Part shown: in pieces, positions 5,446-13,184 of the stretch
How positions within the stretch are numbered: position 1 is the stretch's first letter
Layout: each line of letters begins with the position of its first letter
Source of the DNA: a virus
IMG/VR virus record: IMGVR_UViG_3300031215_000085
Location: 1-20,059 of that record
Reading direction: 5' to 3' (one strand)
Length of the DNA stretch: 20,059 bases
Translations under genes and position numbers: made by a program
The notes under the pieces: generated by a model
The model's input: the letters and a program-made list of their open reading frames with translations, nothing else
Database searches by the model: none
What the model was told of the DNA's origin: nothing

Positions 5446-5617
5446 TTCGTACCTCTTTGGCTTCGTCCGCGTATGCTTCGGCCATATCGTCAGCCACGGC
5501 CTGCTTGCCCTCTTTGCGGCCCCTGTGGCGCTGTAGTTTGCTGTTGCCCCAGAACGCCGCGACAACGGCCCCAAGGATGCCCAGAAGGGCGGGAATGCTG
5601 GTCAACAGATCAATCAC
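5378..5617 (-). CDS. Inner-membrane spanin-like protein (Rz-like)
   Basis: 79 residues from GTG 5617, which overlaps the stop of the upstream mini-gene (GTGA). An N-terminal membrane helix at about 4-23 (LLTSIPALLGILGAVVAAFW) precedes a charged helical region (RHRGRKEGKQAVADDMAEAY, then EAKEVRNAQTDIP). One membrane segment followed by a periplasmic helix, plus an overlapping lipoprotein gene, is the signature of an i-spanin. It is short compared with lambda Rz (~150), as many alphaproteobacterial phage versions are. It might instead be a holin-associated protein, but the overlap with the lipoprotein gene favours spanin. Confidence 0.65.
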   Translation of the reverse strand: MIDLLTSIPALLGILGAVVAAFWGNSKLQRHRGRKEGKQAVADDMAEAYADEAKEVRNAQTDIPGNPDDVLDGLRKFTE

Positions 5618-5688
5618 GTCACCACCACATAAATCAGCACAGCGATGCCCGCTAGAACCACAAACACAGCGCCCCAATCAATCATCAT
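5614..5688 (-). CDS. 24-residue transmembrane peptide of the lysis cassette
   Basis: ATG 5688 overlaps the TGA of the upstream two-TM gene (ATGA), and its own TGA overlaps the GTG of the i-spanin gene (GTGA), so it exactly fills the gap between two coupled genes. The peptide begins MMIDWGAVFVVLAGI and continues AVLIYVVVT: almost all of it is one membrane helix with a single acidic residue near the start. Position and size suggest a lysis-regulating (antiholin-like or holin-partner) peptide. That is inference; no family is recognised. Confidence 0.55.
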   Translation of the reverse strand: MMIDWGAVFVVLAGIAVLIYVVVT

Positions 5689-5888
5689 TTCATTGCACCC
5701 CGCACGCCGATGCCAACTAGGCCCGCGTTAATCAGCAGGGAGGGGGGAACCCCGCCCGTCAGCGCGTTAATCGTGCCCGTAACCGCCAACCACCCATGAA
5801 GCGGCTCAAAGGCCACCACAAGGCCCGCAATGAGCGGCGCGAATGACGCCCACCACGTTAGGGATTTAGGTTTGAAATACTTTTTCAT
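5685..5888 (-). CDS. Two-TM small membrane protein, holin candidate
   Basis: 67 residues; GGAGG lies just upstream of ATG 5888, within the endolysin's last codons. The basic start MKKYFKPKSLTWW is followed by a membrane helix (FAPLIAGLVVAF, ~16-27), a turn region, and a second hydrophobic stretch near the end (PSLLINAGLVGIGVRGAMK). Size, two hydrophobic segments, charged ends and position right after the endolysin make it the best holin candidate, which would permeabilise the inner membrane to release the endolysin. It overlaps the endolysin stop by 4 bases and the next mini-gene likewise. Confidence 0.6.
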   Translation of the reverse strand: MKKYFKPKSLTWWASFAPLIAGLVVAFEPLHGWLAVTGTINALTGGVPPSLLINAGLVGIGVRGAMK

Positions 5889-6478
5889 TTCCGTCCTCCA
5901 AATAGCGCAGCGATTGCCGCAAGGAGCGACGCGAGCGGGTTTGTCTGCGGTTCAATCTCGGTTGCAGGTGGGGCAGTGCCGTAGCCGTCTGCCTTGAGCG
6001 CCGCGTCGTATGCCCGCGCAATGGTGGCGATTGCAGCCGCCTTGTCCGTGCCGTTGATAATACGTCGAGCGCCCCTAAAGTCTGACTTTGACAGCGTGAT
6101 GTAATCGCCCAGCTTCTTGCCAGTGAACCAGCCCTCAAGACTGCCGGTAACAAGGATTTTGGCCGATACGTCCGGCTTCATGACGGCTTCGGGGTTGGTT
6201 GTCAGATCAAGGCCCAACTGCTTGCCCGCATGGATATAGTTGCGCTCCCACGTCAGTTGAACGTAGCCGCGACCATACCACGGATAATATCGCAGGTTTT
6301 TCTTGCGCCACGCCTCGGCATTCTTGACCCAATACGCTTCTTTGACAGGGTGAACGGTTCGCGCTGTTTCCCAAAACGCCGTGGCCATTACGTAGGCCGC
6401 CTGGTTGCGCAACAGGCCCGCCATCTTGCATTCCTTTAGGATTAGTTGGCTGTCGCCCAAGTGCAGGTCAGGTGTCAT
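5885..6478 (-). CDS. GH19-type (chitinase-like) endolysin with hydrophobic C-terminal tail
   Basis: 197 residues. The lysozyme/chitinase-like catalytic core is clear: NQAAYVMATAFWETARTVHP with E37 as likely catalytic acid, E47 (VKEAYW) as second acidic residue, and YYPWYGRGYVQLTWERNY (64-81) forming the substrate cleft. It cleaves the glycan backbone of peptidoglycan to lyse the host. There is no N-terminal signal or SAR helix. After a TEIEPQTNP linker the last ~18 residues form a hydrophobic helix (LASLLAAIAALF) ending GGRK, unusual for this family. ATG 6478 overlaps the stop of the upstream TM/coiled-coil gene. Confidence 0.85.
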   Translation of the reverse strand: MTPDLHLGDSQLILKECKMAGLLRNQAAYVMATAFWETARTVHPVKEAYWVKNAEAWRKKNLRYYPWYGRGYVQLTWERNYIHAGKQLGLDLTTNPEAVMKPDVSAKILVTGSLEGWFTGKKLGDYITLSKSDFRGARRIINGTDKAAAIATIARAYDAALKADGYGTAPPATEIEPQTNPLASLLAAIAALFGGRK

Positions 6479-6732
6479 TTATCAAGCCCCCTCAAAAGTG
6501 TTTTGATGTCTTGGCCAATCTCGTCTAGCCGCTTGTCGGTCCGGTCCCTGCTATCCTTGGCTGATTGCAGGTCTTCTTTGCGCTGTGTCCAGAGACGTTT
6601 GATTTCGGCGGTGTTGGAAAGGCCCCGCGCCTCAAGCCTAACAAGCCACACGACCGCGCCTAGTGCAGCCGCGACAATCGCCCAATAGTCCGCAATCAGT
6701 TCCATCGGTGTATTGTCCTTAGAATTTGCCAT
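6475..6732 (-). CDS. TM plus coiled-coil protein of the lysis cassette
   Basis: 85 residues from ATG 6732 (AGGGTG upstream); an internal ATG at 6705 with AAGGA upstream is a possible alternative. One membrane helix at about 15-31 (DYWAIVAAALGAVVWLVRL) is followed by a long charged helix (NTAEIKRLWTQRKEDLQSAK, then RDRTDKRLDEIGQDIKTLL). The type is common before endolysin genes in Rhodobacterales phages. It could be a holin, a holin regulator or a second Rz-like protein. It overlaps the upstream head gene by 14 bases and the endolysin start by 4. Confidence 0.65.
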   Translation of the reverse strand: MANSKDNTPMELIADYWAIVAAALGAVVWLVRLEARGLSNTAEIKRLWTQRKEDLQSAKDSRDRTDKRLDEIGQDIKTLLRGLDK

Positions 6733-7012
6733 CCCACACCCTGAGATTAGCGTTGTCGGAACTCATCATTTCTTTGGCGACGACCTCTTGCATGGCTTGG
6801 GTGTCGGTGTAATCAACGCCCCACTTCTTAGCCCACTCGTAAAACATCTTCATAGGCACAAGGCCCACGAGCTTGTTATCACTTGCCCCGTCGAGTCCCG
6901 CGCTTTTTAGGGCTTTCGCGCGTTCCAGCACCGGATTGTAGTCGTGCGTCTGCTTGATTAGAATCTTGCCCGTGGTCTCGTCGAAAGTCATTGATTCGCT
7001 TATCTTGCTCAT
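6719..7012 (-). CDS. Small phage protein downstream of the capsid gene
   Basis: 97 residues from ATG 7012 (GAGGG seven bases upstream); a TTG four codons earlier is less likely. It begins MSKISESMTFDETTGKIL, then KQTHDYNPVLERAKALKSAG, and has a conserved-looking block LVGLVPMKMFYEWAKKWGVD (52-71) with a C-terminal RVWDGKF. I recall similar proteins next to capsid genes in podoviruses, where a head-tail adaptor or head-completion role is possible, but no named family can be given. Its 5' 134 bases overlap the end of the preceding ORF. Confidence 0.65.
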   Translation of the reverse strand: MSKISESMTFDETTGKILIKQTHDYNPVLERAKALKSAGLDGASDNKLVGLVPMKMFYEWAKKWGVDYTDTQAMQEVVAKEMMSSDNANLRVWDGKF

Positions 7013-7148
7013 CTGGTCCCTCAAATTTCAAGTGTGGTGATCTGTTGCGCAGGATAGCCGCGTTTTCTTCGCTTAGTTCAAACGTCTCGCCCAAGCGGTA
7101 CAGCGTACCCTCAACAAACATTCCATTGACTAAAACTTTGTATTTCAT
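6879..7148 (-). CDS. Small phage protein with an anomalous C-terminal extension
   Basis: 89 residues; AGGGGG lies six bases before ATG 7148. Residues 1-45 (MKYKVLVNGMFVEGTLYRLG, then ETFELSEENAAIL) match the short YKVL...G...GE.FE beta-protein type found near phage capsid and connector genes. From about residue 46, where the next gene begins in another frame, composition changes abruptly to a highly charged tail (DEQDKRINDFRRDHGQDSNQ, ending KKRGTRRGK) encoded entirely within the overlap. This suggests the original stop, near 7015-7030, was lost by a small indel. The N-terminal half is credible; the tail is doubtful. Confidence 0.55.
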   Translation of the reverse strand: MKYKVLVNGMFVEGTLYRLGETFELSEENAAILRNRSPHLKFEGPDEQDKRINDFRRDHGQDSNQADARLQSGAGTRESPKKRGTRRGK

Positions 7149-7202
7149 GCTTTCCCCCTAAAGGTTGGCAGTAGGGCGACCGTTAAGCCGCCCCGCCGTT
7201 GT

Positions 7203-8159
7203 TTAGGAGATTGCGTTGTCGAACAGGCCACCGTTTGCGGCTTCGTTCTTGCAAACCAGCGTCAATTCAGTGATGACCTGACGTTTCTCGTTATCGCCGG
7301 ACTTGGCAAGCTGTGTGTTCTTGGTTGGCCGAAGAACGCCAGCACACCACATATCTGACTGGTTGATGAAGATGTCGCGCGAACGGTTCTCGCGGGTCAT
7401 CTGCCACTTAACCGTACCCCAAGGAGTGACGTAGATCGCCATTGCGTTGCGCACTTCGTCCTTGGTGGAGTCGATATTGGCCCGCTGGTTGTTGTTGCCA
7501 GTGAACCCAAGGGCAATGTTCATCTGGTAAGAAGAGAGCATAACCGTGTCAGGCTTGCCGCCAGCAGACCAGATTGATTCCATCACAGTGTCGAAACGTG
7601 CCTGTGAGAAGTCAATCAACGTGGTTGTTTCATCGGTACGTGCATCAGTACCGTCACCGGTTGGAGACGCGCCTTCGTTGGCACCAAACAATACGTTTGT
7701 GGTCAACCATGCAGGTGCGCCAGCAAGCTCGCGGGCAGTTGTGGCGTTACCGGCAACGCGCGCGTTGTTGGCAAACATGGCCTTTTCAATGTCCAGCTTT
7801 TGCTCCTTGGCAATCTTCAGGACTTGGTAAGCCATTTCCTTTGCGCGACCAGCTTTGTTCAAGCCGTCATCGGTGCCGGGAATGACAACCGCGTTCTTGA
7901 AGATTTGCGTATAGTTGCCAAGGCGAGTTGTTGCCGAGCGGGCTTCCGCAGCGGTGTCGTCGCCTTCAATGTGCGCGTTTGCAGCGGAGCTACGCAATGA
8001 ATCGGTCATCCATTCGTGCAAAGTGTTGGACGCTTTGACCTTTGCCATGCCGCTGTAAAACGGTGTTTCTTCTGGCGAAATGTCATAGATAGTGTCTGAA
8101 AGGTCCTCGCGGATGCCTTTAGCATCGTAGGAGTCGAAAGTGTTAGCTGGCTGTGCCAT
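7203..8159 (-). CDS. Major capsid protein (DUF5309/SU10-type)
   Basis: 318 residues; AGGAAA lies upstream of ATG 8159. The N-terminus (NTFDSYDAKGIREDLSDTIY, then ISPEETPFYSGM) is the hallmark of the DUF5309/SU10 capsid family, which forms the HK97-fold shell. Typical blocks follow: HEWMTDSLRSS, TRLGNYTQIFKNAVVIPGT, then KEQKLDIEKAMFANNAR, DTVMLSSYQMN, TPWGTVKWQMTRENRSRDIF and VITELTLVCKNEAANG. Length is normal for the family (300-350) and it looks intact with no fused protease. It follows the scaffold gene directly, as in P22 and T7. No separate protease is seen nearby. Confidence 0.92.
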   Translation of the reverse strand: MAQPANTFDSYDAKGIREDLSDTIYDISPEETPFYSGMAKVKASNTLHEWMTDSLRSSAANAHIEGDDTAAEARSATTRLGNYTQIFKNAVVIPGTDDGLNKAGRAKEMAYQVLKIAKEQKLDIEKAMFANNARVAGNATTARELAGAPAWLTTNVLFGANEGASPTGDGTDARTDETTTLIDFSQARFDTVMESIWSAGGKPDTVMLSSYQMNIALGFTGNNNQRANIDSTKDEVRNAMAIYVTPWGTVKWQMTRENRSRDIFINQSDMWCAGVLRPTKNTQLAKSGDNEKRQVITELTLVCKNEAANGGLFDNAIS

Positions 8160-8181
8160 TTTGAAAGTTTCCTATTCGGGT

Positions 8182-9174
8182 TTATGTGTCAGGCGCAAGC
8201 ATCGCCGCCGCAAAGTCTTCAAGACTGCCGCTTTGTTTTGCTTTCGCCAATTGCTTTGCGCGGGCAACGCTTTTAGGCTGTTGTCTGCGTCCAGTCGGCT
8301 TGATTGACTTCTGGGGCTTTGGCGTCGTTTTTGCCGCAGCTTTGCCAGATTGCAATTCCTGCCATTTCATCGCGTCCATGAGGACTTTGACCGCACGGGA
8401 ATCCGTAACCCCGCCCATTTCGTCTGGGCTGTAGCCGTAGTTTTCCGTACCCATTTTGAACAACTTATCTCGGAGCGGCGCTGCCGTCTCGGGATTGGCA
8501 AATTCAGGAATTTCAGTCTGCAAGCGTTGCACTTGCTCTTGAAGGTAGACCTGTTTCGCATGCTGTTGCATTGCAGATTGCCGTTGTGTAACGTCATTGA
8601 TCTGAGTCTGCTGGGCAGTGTACTCAGCCATAGCGGCGTCATATCGGGCGTTTTCCTGCATGTAGCCGATTGGGTCGGAATTAAGCAGGTCTGCACTTGG
8701 CTTTTGCGGCTTTGTCTTCATGCCGTTTTGTTGTAGGCTCTGGACGGTTTCAACGAATTTACGCTGTTCCGCTTGTAGGGCTGAATACATCTGCTCAGTC
8801 TGCTTGCGCATGTCGGCGGACTCTTGCATCCCTTTTTGAATGTACGCTTGCCCCGAATAGGAGCGCTGTAGGTCTTCAAGTGTCACCTGCTTGTCCGCAC
8901 CATCGACTTTGACAGTGTAGAGCTTGGTTGCGGGCTTCTCGTCGCCTTCGTCTTGTTCGGCTGCGTCATTCTCATCGTCGGATTCGTCGCCTTCGTCTGA
9001 CGCCTCATCCTCAGAGGTCTCGTATTCTTCTTCGTCTTCTTCGCGTGCGTCGTCTTCCTCTACTTCCTCCAATTCGGGCGCTTCTTCTTGCGTTACCTCC
9101 TCAGTTTCGGTTTCAGCTTCGGGCGCGGGTGCCAGCAGTCCTTCGACCGCTGTGTCAAGATCAGTCGTTGACAC
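8182..9174 (-). CDS. Scaffolding protein
   Basis: 330 residues from GTG 9174, with AAGGA nine bases upstream. Residues ~18-80 are an extreme acidic run (Asp/Glu/Ser), then KLYTVKVDGADKQVTLEDLQ, a long Gln-rich coiled-coil region (~110-210), a short domain around EIPEFANPETAAPLRDKL, and a strongly basic C-terminus (KPTGRRQQPKSVARAKQLAK). Acidic N-terminus, elongated helix and basic C-terminal coat-binding end, placed between portal and capsid, define a phage scaffold that guides procapsid assembly and then leaves. It overlaps the upstream small gene by 14 bases. Confidence 0.85.
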   Translation of the reverse strand: MSTTDLDTAVEGLLAPAPEAETETEEVTQEEAPELEEVEEDDAREEDEEEYETSEDEASDEGDESDDENDAAEQDEGDEKPATKLYTVKVDGADKQVTLEDLQRSYSGQAYIQKGMQESADMRKQTEQMYSALQAEQRKFVETVQSLQQNGMKTKPQKPSADLLNSDPIGYMQENARYDAAMAEYTAQQTQINDVTQRQSAMQQHAKQVYLQEQVQRLQTEIPEFANPETAAPLRDKLFKMGTENYGYSPDEMGGVTDSRAVKVLMDAMKWQELQSGKAAAKTTPKPQKSIKPTGRRQQPKSVARAKQLAKAKQSGSLEDFAAAMLAPDT

Positions 9175-9406
9175 GGTCCTGATTCCTTTTCTCTATGATT
9201 TTGCCGTCTGTGATAAAGGATCGCATCTGGCTTTGAACTTCTCTAATGGCTAATGCCATCCGCCGGGCCTCGAGGACTTCCTTCTTGGTTGCCAGCTTGT
9301 GTGTAAATATATCACATTGTCGCTGATATGCAACAGTGAACCCTTCTTGCAACACTTCGTCGTTCATAATGTGTTCGGCGTGCTGCGCTCTTGTGGCTTT
9401 ATCCAT
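9161..9406 (-). CDS. Small helical protein between portal and scaffold
   Basis: 81 residues, mostly helical (MDKATRAQHAEHIMNDEVLQ; KKEVLEARRMALAIREVQSQ). ATG 9406 lies inside the portal 3' end (8-base overlap), and the stop lies past the scaffold's GTG start. Many podoviruses carry a small helical protein of 70-100 residues in this slot; its job is not established. A host-takeover, connector or scaffold-accessory role are all open. Confidence 0.7.
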   Translation of the reverse strand: MDKATRAQHAEHIMNDEVLQEGFTVAYQRQCDIFTHKLATKKEVLEARRMALAIREVQSQMRSFITDGKIIEKRNQDRVND

Positions 9407-11486
9407 TGTTCATGCCTCCATATTGGCGCGGCGCGTTCTGTTGGGCGCTAACCTGCGCAACGTCTACGCTCGTGCCGTATTGGCCCAAGATTTTAGCCGC
9501 ATCGACAAGCAACTTCTGCGCCATTTCGTCACGCTTGAAGTCGTCGCTGTTCGCCATATCCAGCATCTTGCGCTGGTGTTCCATTGTGGCTTTCTGCATG
9601 TCCACTTGCGCCCGCGTCTGTGCTTTCATCTGCTCGGTCTGCAAGAATGCCGCGTTAGGGTCGCCGCCTTGGCCCTGCTGTGCCTGTGCCGCTTGCGCCT
9701 GCGCTTGCATTAGCTGCTGTTCAATCTGCTGGTTCATAGGCTGCATGTAGCGGTCTGAATTGTGGATGCCGCCGTGCGCCATAATGTCGGCCTGTGCGTT
9801 GCGGATATTGGTCATCGAAACCATACCGTTTTGCGGCCCGTACTGGCTAAACACCTGCATTTGCAGACCCGCAATCTGTTGCAGGGTCATCATCTTTTCG
9901 TCGTGCTTGTTTGTGCCGAGACCAACGTTTGTCATCATATCTAGGTCAACGCCCCAAGAGCGCGGATCAACGGGGATAAACTGCCCGTCAAGGCGCATCA
10001 TTTCTTCGGGGTTAGGATTCTGGCGTGCAATTTGCGCAATGGTGCGGAATAGCTGTTTCATGCCGCCCTCGGCCAGTGTGCGTGCGATAAGCTCCGAGAC
10101 CGCCGTTGCCGCCTGGACTGCCGCGTTCACGCCCGTTGCCGTCTGGTTTTGCAGGCTGTCTGTGTCCATGCTGCCATTGGCCCCTGACACGCCTGTTTTG
10201 GACCTGATAGCCTCATCATAGAGCGCGATTGCTGGAATGGCGGACGTTGCCGCCGATCCAATGACAAGTTCACGAACGGCCGTCATGTCAGTAGTGCGCA
10301 CAACCCCACCAATCTCGTTGTTTAGCACGTCGTCCATTTCCACCGCGTTGTCATTAACCAACAAGCGCGGGTTATTCATCATTGCGATGTTGTCGAGCAG
10401 GCCGCGAATAAGCGACGTGGATGCGTCTTGGTCCTCAAGGATGATGTCAACGATTGAACGGCCAAAGAAGGTGTGCGGTTCTGGGTCCACCTCAAAGACA
10501 GCAAACGGGTTGAAGTCGCAAAGCTCATATTCAAGCAGGTCGTAATTCAGGCCAGCGCAGATGAACTTATACAGACGCGGGATGCCCGTTCCTTCGATGT
10601 CCATTTTCATGTAGGCTTCGGTGATTTGAATCTTACGCATTGACGGATCGTTGTCGTTTTCGTCGTCGTCGCGTTCGCCCCACCCGCTGCGTGCGATTTC
10701 TTCTTCCTCTTGCACCGATCCAGAACCGGATCCGGCGTATTCGTAAACCTCGTCAAAATCAAAGCCCATTTCCACAAGGTCGCCAACGCGCCCGTCTGTG
10801 TTATGGCCGCAGATAAAGCAATCATCCAAGCTGACCGCGCCGCTATCCACAAAGAAGTCTTCCGGCGCAATGCTGGCAATCTTGATTTCGCCGCGCTTCT
10901 TGGTCAGTGAGACCTTGGCGTCGTACAATGCTGGTGAAATAGGCTGGCCCATTGGGTCAAACACGGCTTCCTGCGTGATGGACGACTCAACAATCTCGGC
11001 GTTCTCGTCGCTGTCAAGGTCCGCCATTTGATCTTCGGTCAGGCCGGAATACTCGTCAAACTCCACCTCTGACGTTTCGTCGTAAAACGCCTTTGCGATG
11101 CCAACCTTTTTGATAAGGGCGTCGTGGAATACGTCGCTCAGGACACTAAACCCGTCGTTGCGGTTGAACACGTAGCTGCAATACTTGGACGCCTGATCTG
11201 CTGCGTCTACGGCTTGCGGTGTGCGTGGCACAAACTCAACAGGCGCGGCTGACTGCAAAAACACCCGCATAAGGGCAGGCTTGATCGCTCGCACCGTGTC
11301 ACGGCATTTTGTCGCCACAACCTTAGAGCGTCCAGACTCGTGCTTTAGGTCCGAATGCCCGTCAAAGTATTTCTGCGCTTTGATCCGATCCGGCGCGATT
11401 TCGCTTTCGATAAAGTCCACCGCTTCACGAATAGCGACCTGCACCGAGTTGCCGATTTGATCTTCTGTTGGCTTTTTCAGTTCCAT
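9399..11486 (-). CDS. Portal protein (podovirus type)
   Basis: 695 residues; AAAGGT lies just before ATG 11486. It has a helical N-terminus (VQVAIREAVDFIESEIAPDR), then RSKVVATKCRDTVRAIKPAL, and CSYVFNRNDGFSVLSDVFHD. The mid region with the EDFFVDSGAVSLDDCFICGH block and the stem-like IRGLLDNIAMMNNPRLLVND is typical of the large podovirus portals. The C-terminus is Gln/Ala-rich (QAQAAQAQQGQGG) and probably forms the barrel/crown. As a dodecamer it forms the DNA-packaging channel at one capsid vertex and anchors the tail. It sits 3 bases after the upstream ejection-type gene; no terminase is in the window. Confidence 0.9.
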   Translation of the reverse strand: MELKKPTEDQIGNSVQVAIREAVDFIESEIAPDRIKAQKYFDGHSDLKHESGRSKVVATKCRDTVRAIKPALMRVFLQSAAPVEFVPRTPQAVDAADQASKYCSYVFNRNDGFSVLSDVFHDALIKKVGIAKAFYDETSEVEFDEYSGLTEDQMADLDSDENAEIVESSITQEAVFDPMGQPISPALYDAKVSLTKKRGEIKIASIAPEDFFVDSGAVSLDDCFICGHNTDGRVGDLVEMGFDFDEVYEYAGSGSGSVQEEEEIARSGWGERDDDENDNDPSMRKIQITEAYMKMDIEGTGIPRLYKFICAGLNYDLLEYELCDFNPFAVFEVDPEPHTFFGRSIVDIILEDQDASTSLIRGLLDNIAMMNNPRLLVNDNAVEMDDVLNNEIGGVVRTTDMTAVRELVIGSAATSAIPAIALYDEAIRSKTGVSGANGSMDTDSLQNQTATGVNAAVQAATAVSELIARTLAEGGMKQLFRTIAQIARQNPNPEEMMRLDGQFIPVDPRSWGVDLDMMTNVGLGTNKHDEKMMTLQQIAGLQMQVFSQYGPQNGMVSMTNIRNAQADIMAHGGIHNSDRYMQPMNQQIEQQLMQAQAQAAQAQQGQGGDPNAAFLQTEQMKAQTRAQVDMQKATMEHQRKMLDMANSDDFKRDEMAQKLLVDAAKILGQYGTSVDVAQVSAQQNAPRQYGGMNNG

Positions 11487-11489
11487 AAT

Positions 11490-13184
11490 TTACCTTTGGT
11501 CCTGTGAAAGAAGTCCCGGCAGCATTGGCGTGGCCTGCCGTGGAATAGATAATGGGTCACGCAAGAGTGACTGCATGGCGTGGCTGCGCATCATTGCTTG
11601 GCCCGCCATTGGTGCCATTTGCGCCGCGCCCGCACCAGCTATAGCGCCGGGCATGTTGCCAACGGCAAAGCCAGCCGTACCGCCAAGCGCAGCAAGACCG
11701 CCCGGAACCGCAAAGTTGCGGTTTGATCCGGGGCTAACTGCTGGTGCGGGGCGCAGTATGGCAGCGCCCGCGCGTGTGAAGTCCTGCATTGGAGTGCCGC
11801 GCCCCAAGGCATAAGACTCGCGGCCTTGTGACCTGATAATTGATTGATTGAGCGCCGTAGGTGATAGCGTGCCACGCTCTGCGCCCGCGCGTGTGGATGC
11901 GTCTCGAACCCCGATAAAATCACGATAAGACGTTCTTGCCGATTCTAAAGATGCGATGTCGTCGGTGCGGCCAGCAACAGTCAGTGCTTGGTCTGTTAGG
12001 CTGTCTATAAGTTCGCGAACAGAATGCGCCGCCTGTCGTGTTGCAATTTTGTCGCTCATTGCTAAGTCGCCGATTTCTTGACGCCAGCCTTTTAATCTCT
12101 CCGCCGTAACTGGCGACCTTGACTCAGCAAGCGCCCGTATTTCATTTGCTATTCCGCGCAGGCGTGGCTCTAATGAACCCTCTGGAATGCGATCCTTGTA
12201 TCTATCAGCAACGTCAAGTGCGCGTTGGGCAATGTTGGAGTCTGGCACAATGTCCGCGCCGCGCACAGCATCATCCATTTGGCCAACAATCCGCTGCTCT
12301 ACAGCCCGCAATGTTTCAGGCGTTGCAAGTCTTTCCGCGCTGCCAAGCTGGCGCATTGTTGATGCCGTGAAGTCGTCAAGCTGCGCGCCCGATGGTGCAA
12401 GACGCCCTTCTGCACGCATAAGCCGTTCGGCCCCGAGCCGCTGGCCCGCAGTAACGTTTCGCACGCCAGCACCGTCAAGGACGTTTGCCAGTCGTGACGC
12501 TTCGTCAGTGCCTCGAAACTGACCGGGGCGCGGGGTTGCGGCGACACTGCCAAGAAGTCCGCCCGCGATACGCGCTGGCATTTCAAGCCGTGTGCCTTCT
12601 GTAAGCTGGCCCGCACCCTCAGACGCAAGACCACCCAAAAGGCCAGCCTTCGCGCCCGCGCCGCCGCCGACAAACTCGCCAACTGTCTGCGCATATTCGC
12701 CCGTTGTGGTTTGTGGGTTGTATCCTGTTGCGCCGCTTGTGATTTGAGAGCCTAAATTCCTGATGCCGTCGCCAAGGCTAGGAATGTTTGTGCGCGAACC
12801 TTCTGGAATAAGTCCTACCCGCTCAGAAAGCGCGTCAAGTCCACCGCCGATTGTGGCTGGCAATGCCGCCAATTCAGTTGCGCCGCGCCCCAATCCAGAC
12901 AAGCTAGACCGGACGACATCCATCAAGGCACCGCCTCGCGCGTTTTGCGGCTGTGGATCAGTCAGGGTTGACACGTCAAACAACGGCGCGTCCATCGTGC
13001 GGCCAAATCGGTCAACGTCGCCCGCCGGTGGCGCGGTTTGCTCTTGCGGTACAGCGGCAGAGACAGAAGCAGCGGCACGAGCGGCTGCAATAAGCCTGTT
13101 GGCGCTATCGGTGTTGCCGTCCGCCACGGCCCGCCTTGCGGCTGCTTTCAATTGCTCCTCGGTGTATCCTTCATATCCAGCCAT
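11490..13184 (-). CDS. Internal virion / DNA-ejection-type protein
   Basis: 564 residues with no catalytic motif. The N-terminus is helical (YEGYTEEQLKAAARRAVADG). Two Gly/Ala-rich hydrophobic zones lie at about 95-210 (EFVGGGAGAKAGLLGGLASE) and about 490-540 (PGGLAALGGTAGFAVGNMPG, then AIAGAGAAQMAPM). The centre is helical and charged (~250-440). Gly/Ala-rich amphipathic segments on a large protein beside the portal match the ejection proteins of podoviruses, which leave the capsid and build a conduit through the envelope. The TAATG overlap with the M15-peptidase gene suggests co-production in fixed ratio. A tail protein is the alternative. Confidence 0.65.
   Translation of the reverse strand: MAGYEGYTEEQLKAAARRAVADGNTDSANRLIAAARAAASVSAAVPQEQTAPPAGDVDRFGRTMDAPLFDVSTLTDPQPQNARGGALMDVVRSSLSGLGRGATELAALPATIGGGLDALSERVGLIPEGSRTNIPSLGDGIRNLGSQITSGATGYNPQTTTGEYAQTVGEFVGGGAGAKAGLLGGLASEGAGQLTEGTRLEMPARIAGGLLGSVAATPRPGQFRGTDEASRLANVLDGAGVRNVTAGQRLGAERLMRAEGRLAPSGAQLDDFTASTMRQLGSAERLATPETLRAVEQRIVGQMDDAVRGADIVPDSNIAQRALDVADRYKDRIPEGSLEPRLRGIANEIRALAESRSPVTAERLKGWRQEIGDLAMSDKIATRQAAHSVRELIDSLTDQALTVAGRTDDIASLESARTSYRDFIGVRDASTRAGAERGTLSPTALNQSIIRSQGRESYALGRGTPMQDFTRAGAAILRPAPAVSPGSNRNFAVPGGLAALGGTAGFAVGNMPGAIAGAGAAQMAPMAGQAMMRSHAMQSLLRDPLSIPRQATPMLPGLLSQDQR

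Noticed and set aside
7174-7193. Hairpin GGGCG/CGCCC after the capsid gene as a terminator
   Set aside because: Only 5 bp with a 10-base loop and no T tract on either strand; at most a weak mRNA structure.
8924-9253. Ser-rich + strand ORF opposite the scaffold gene
   Set aside because: It is the antisense of the acidic Glu/Asp codon run of the scaffold protein (GAG/GAA/GAC read as CTC/TTC/GTC), not an independent gene.
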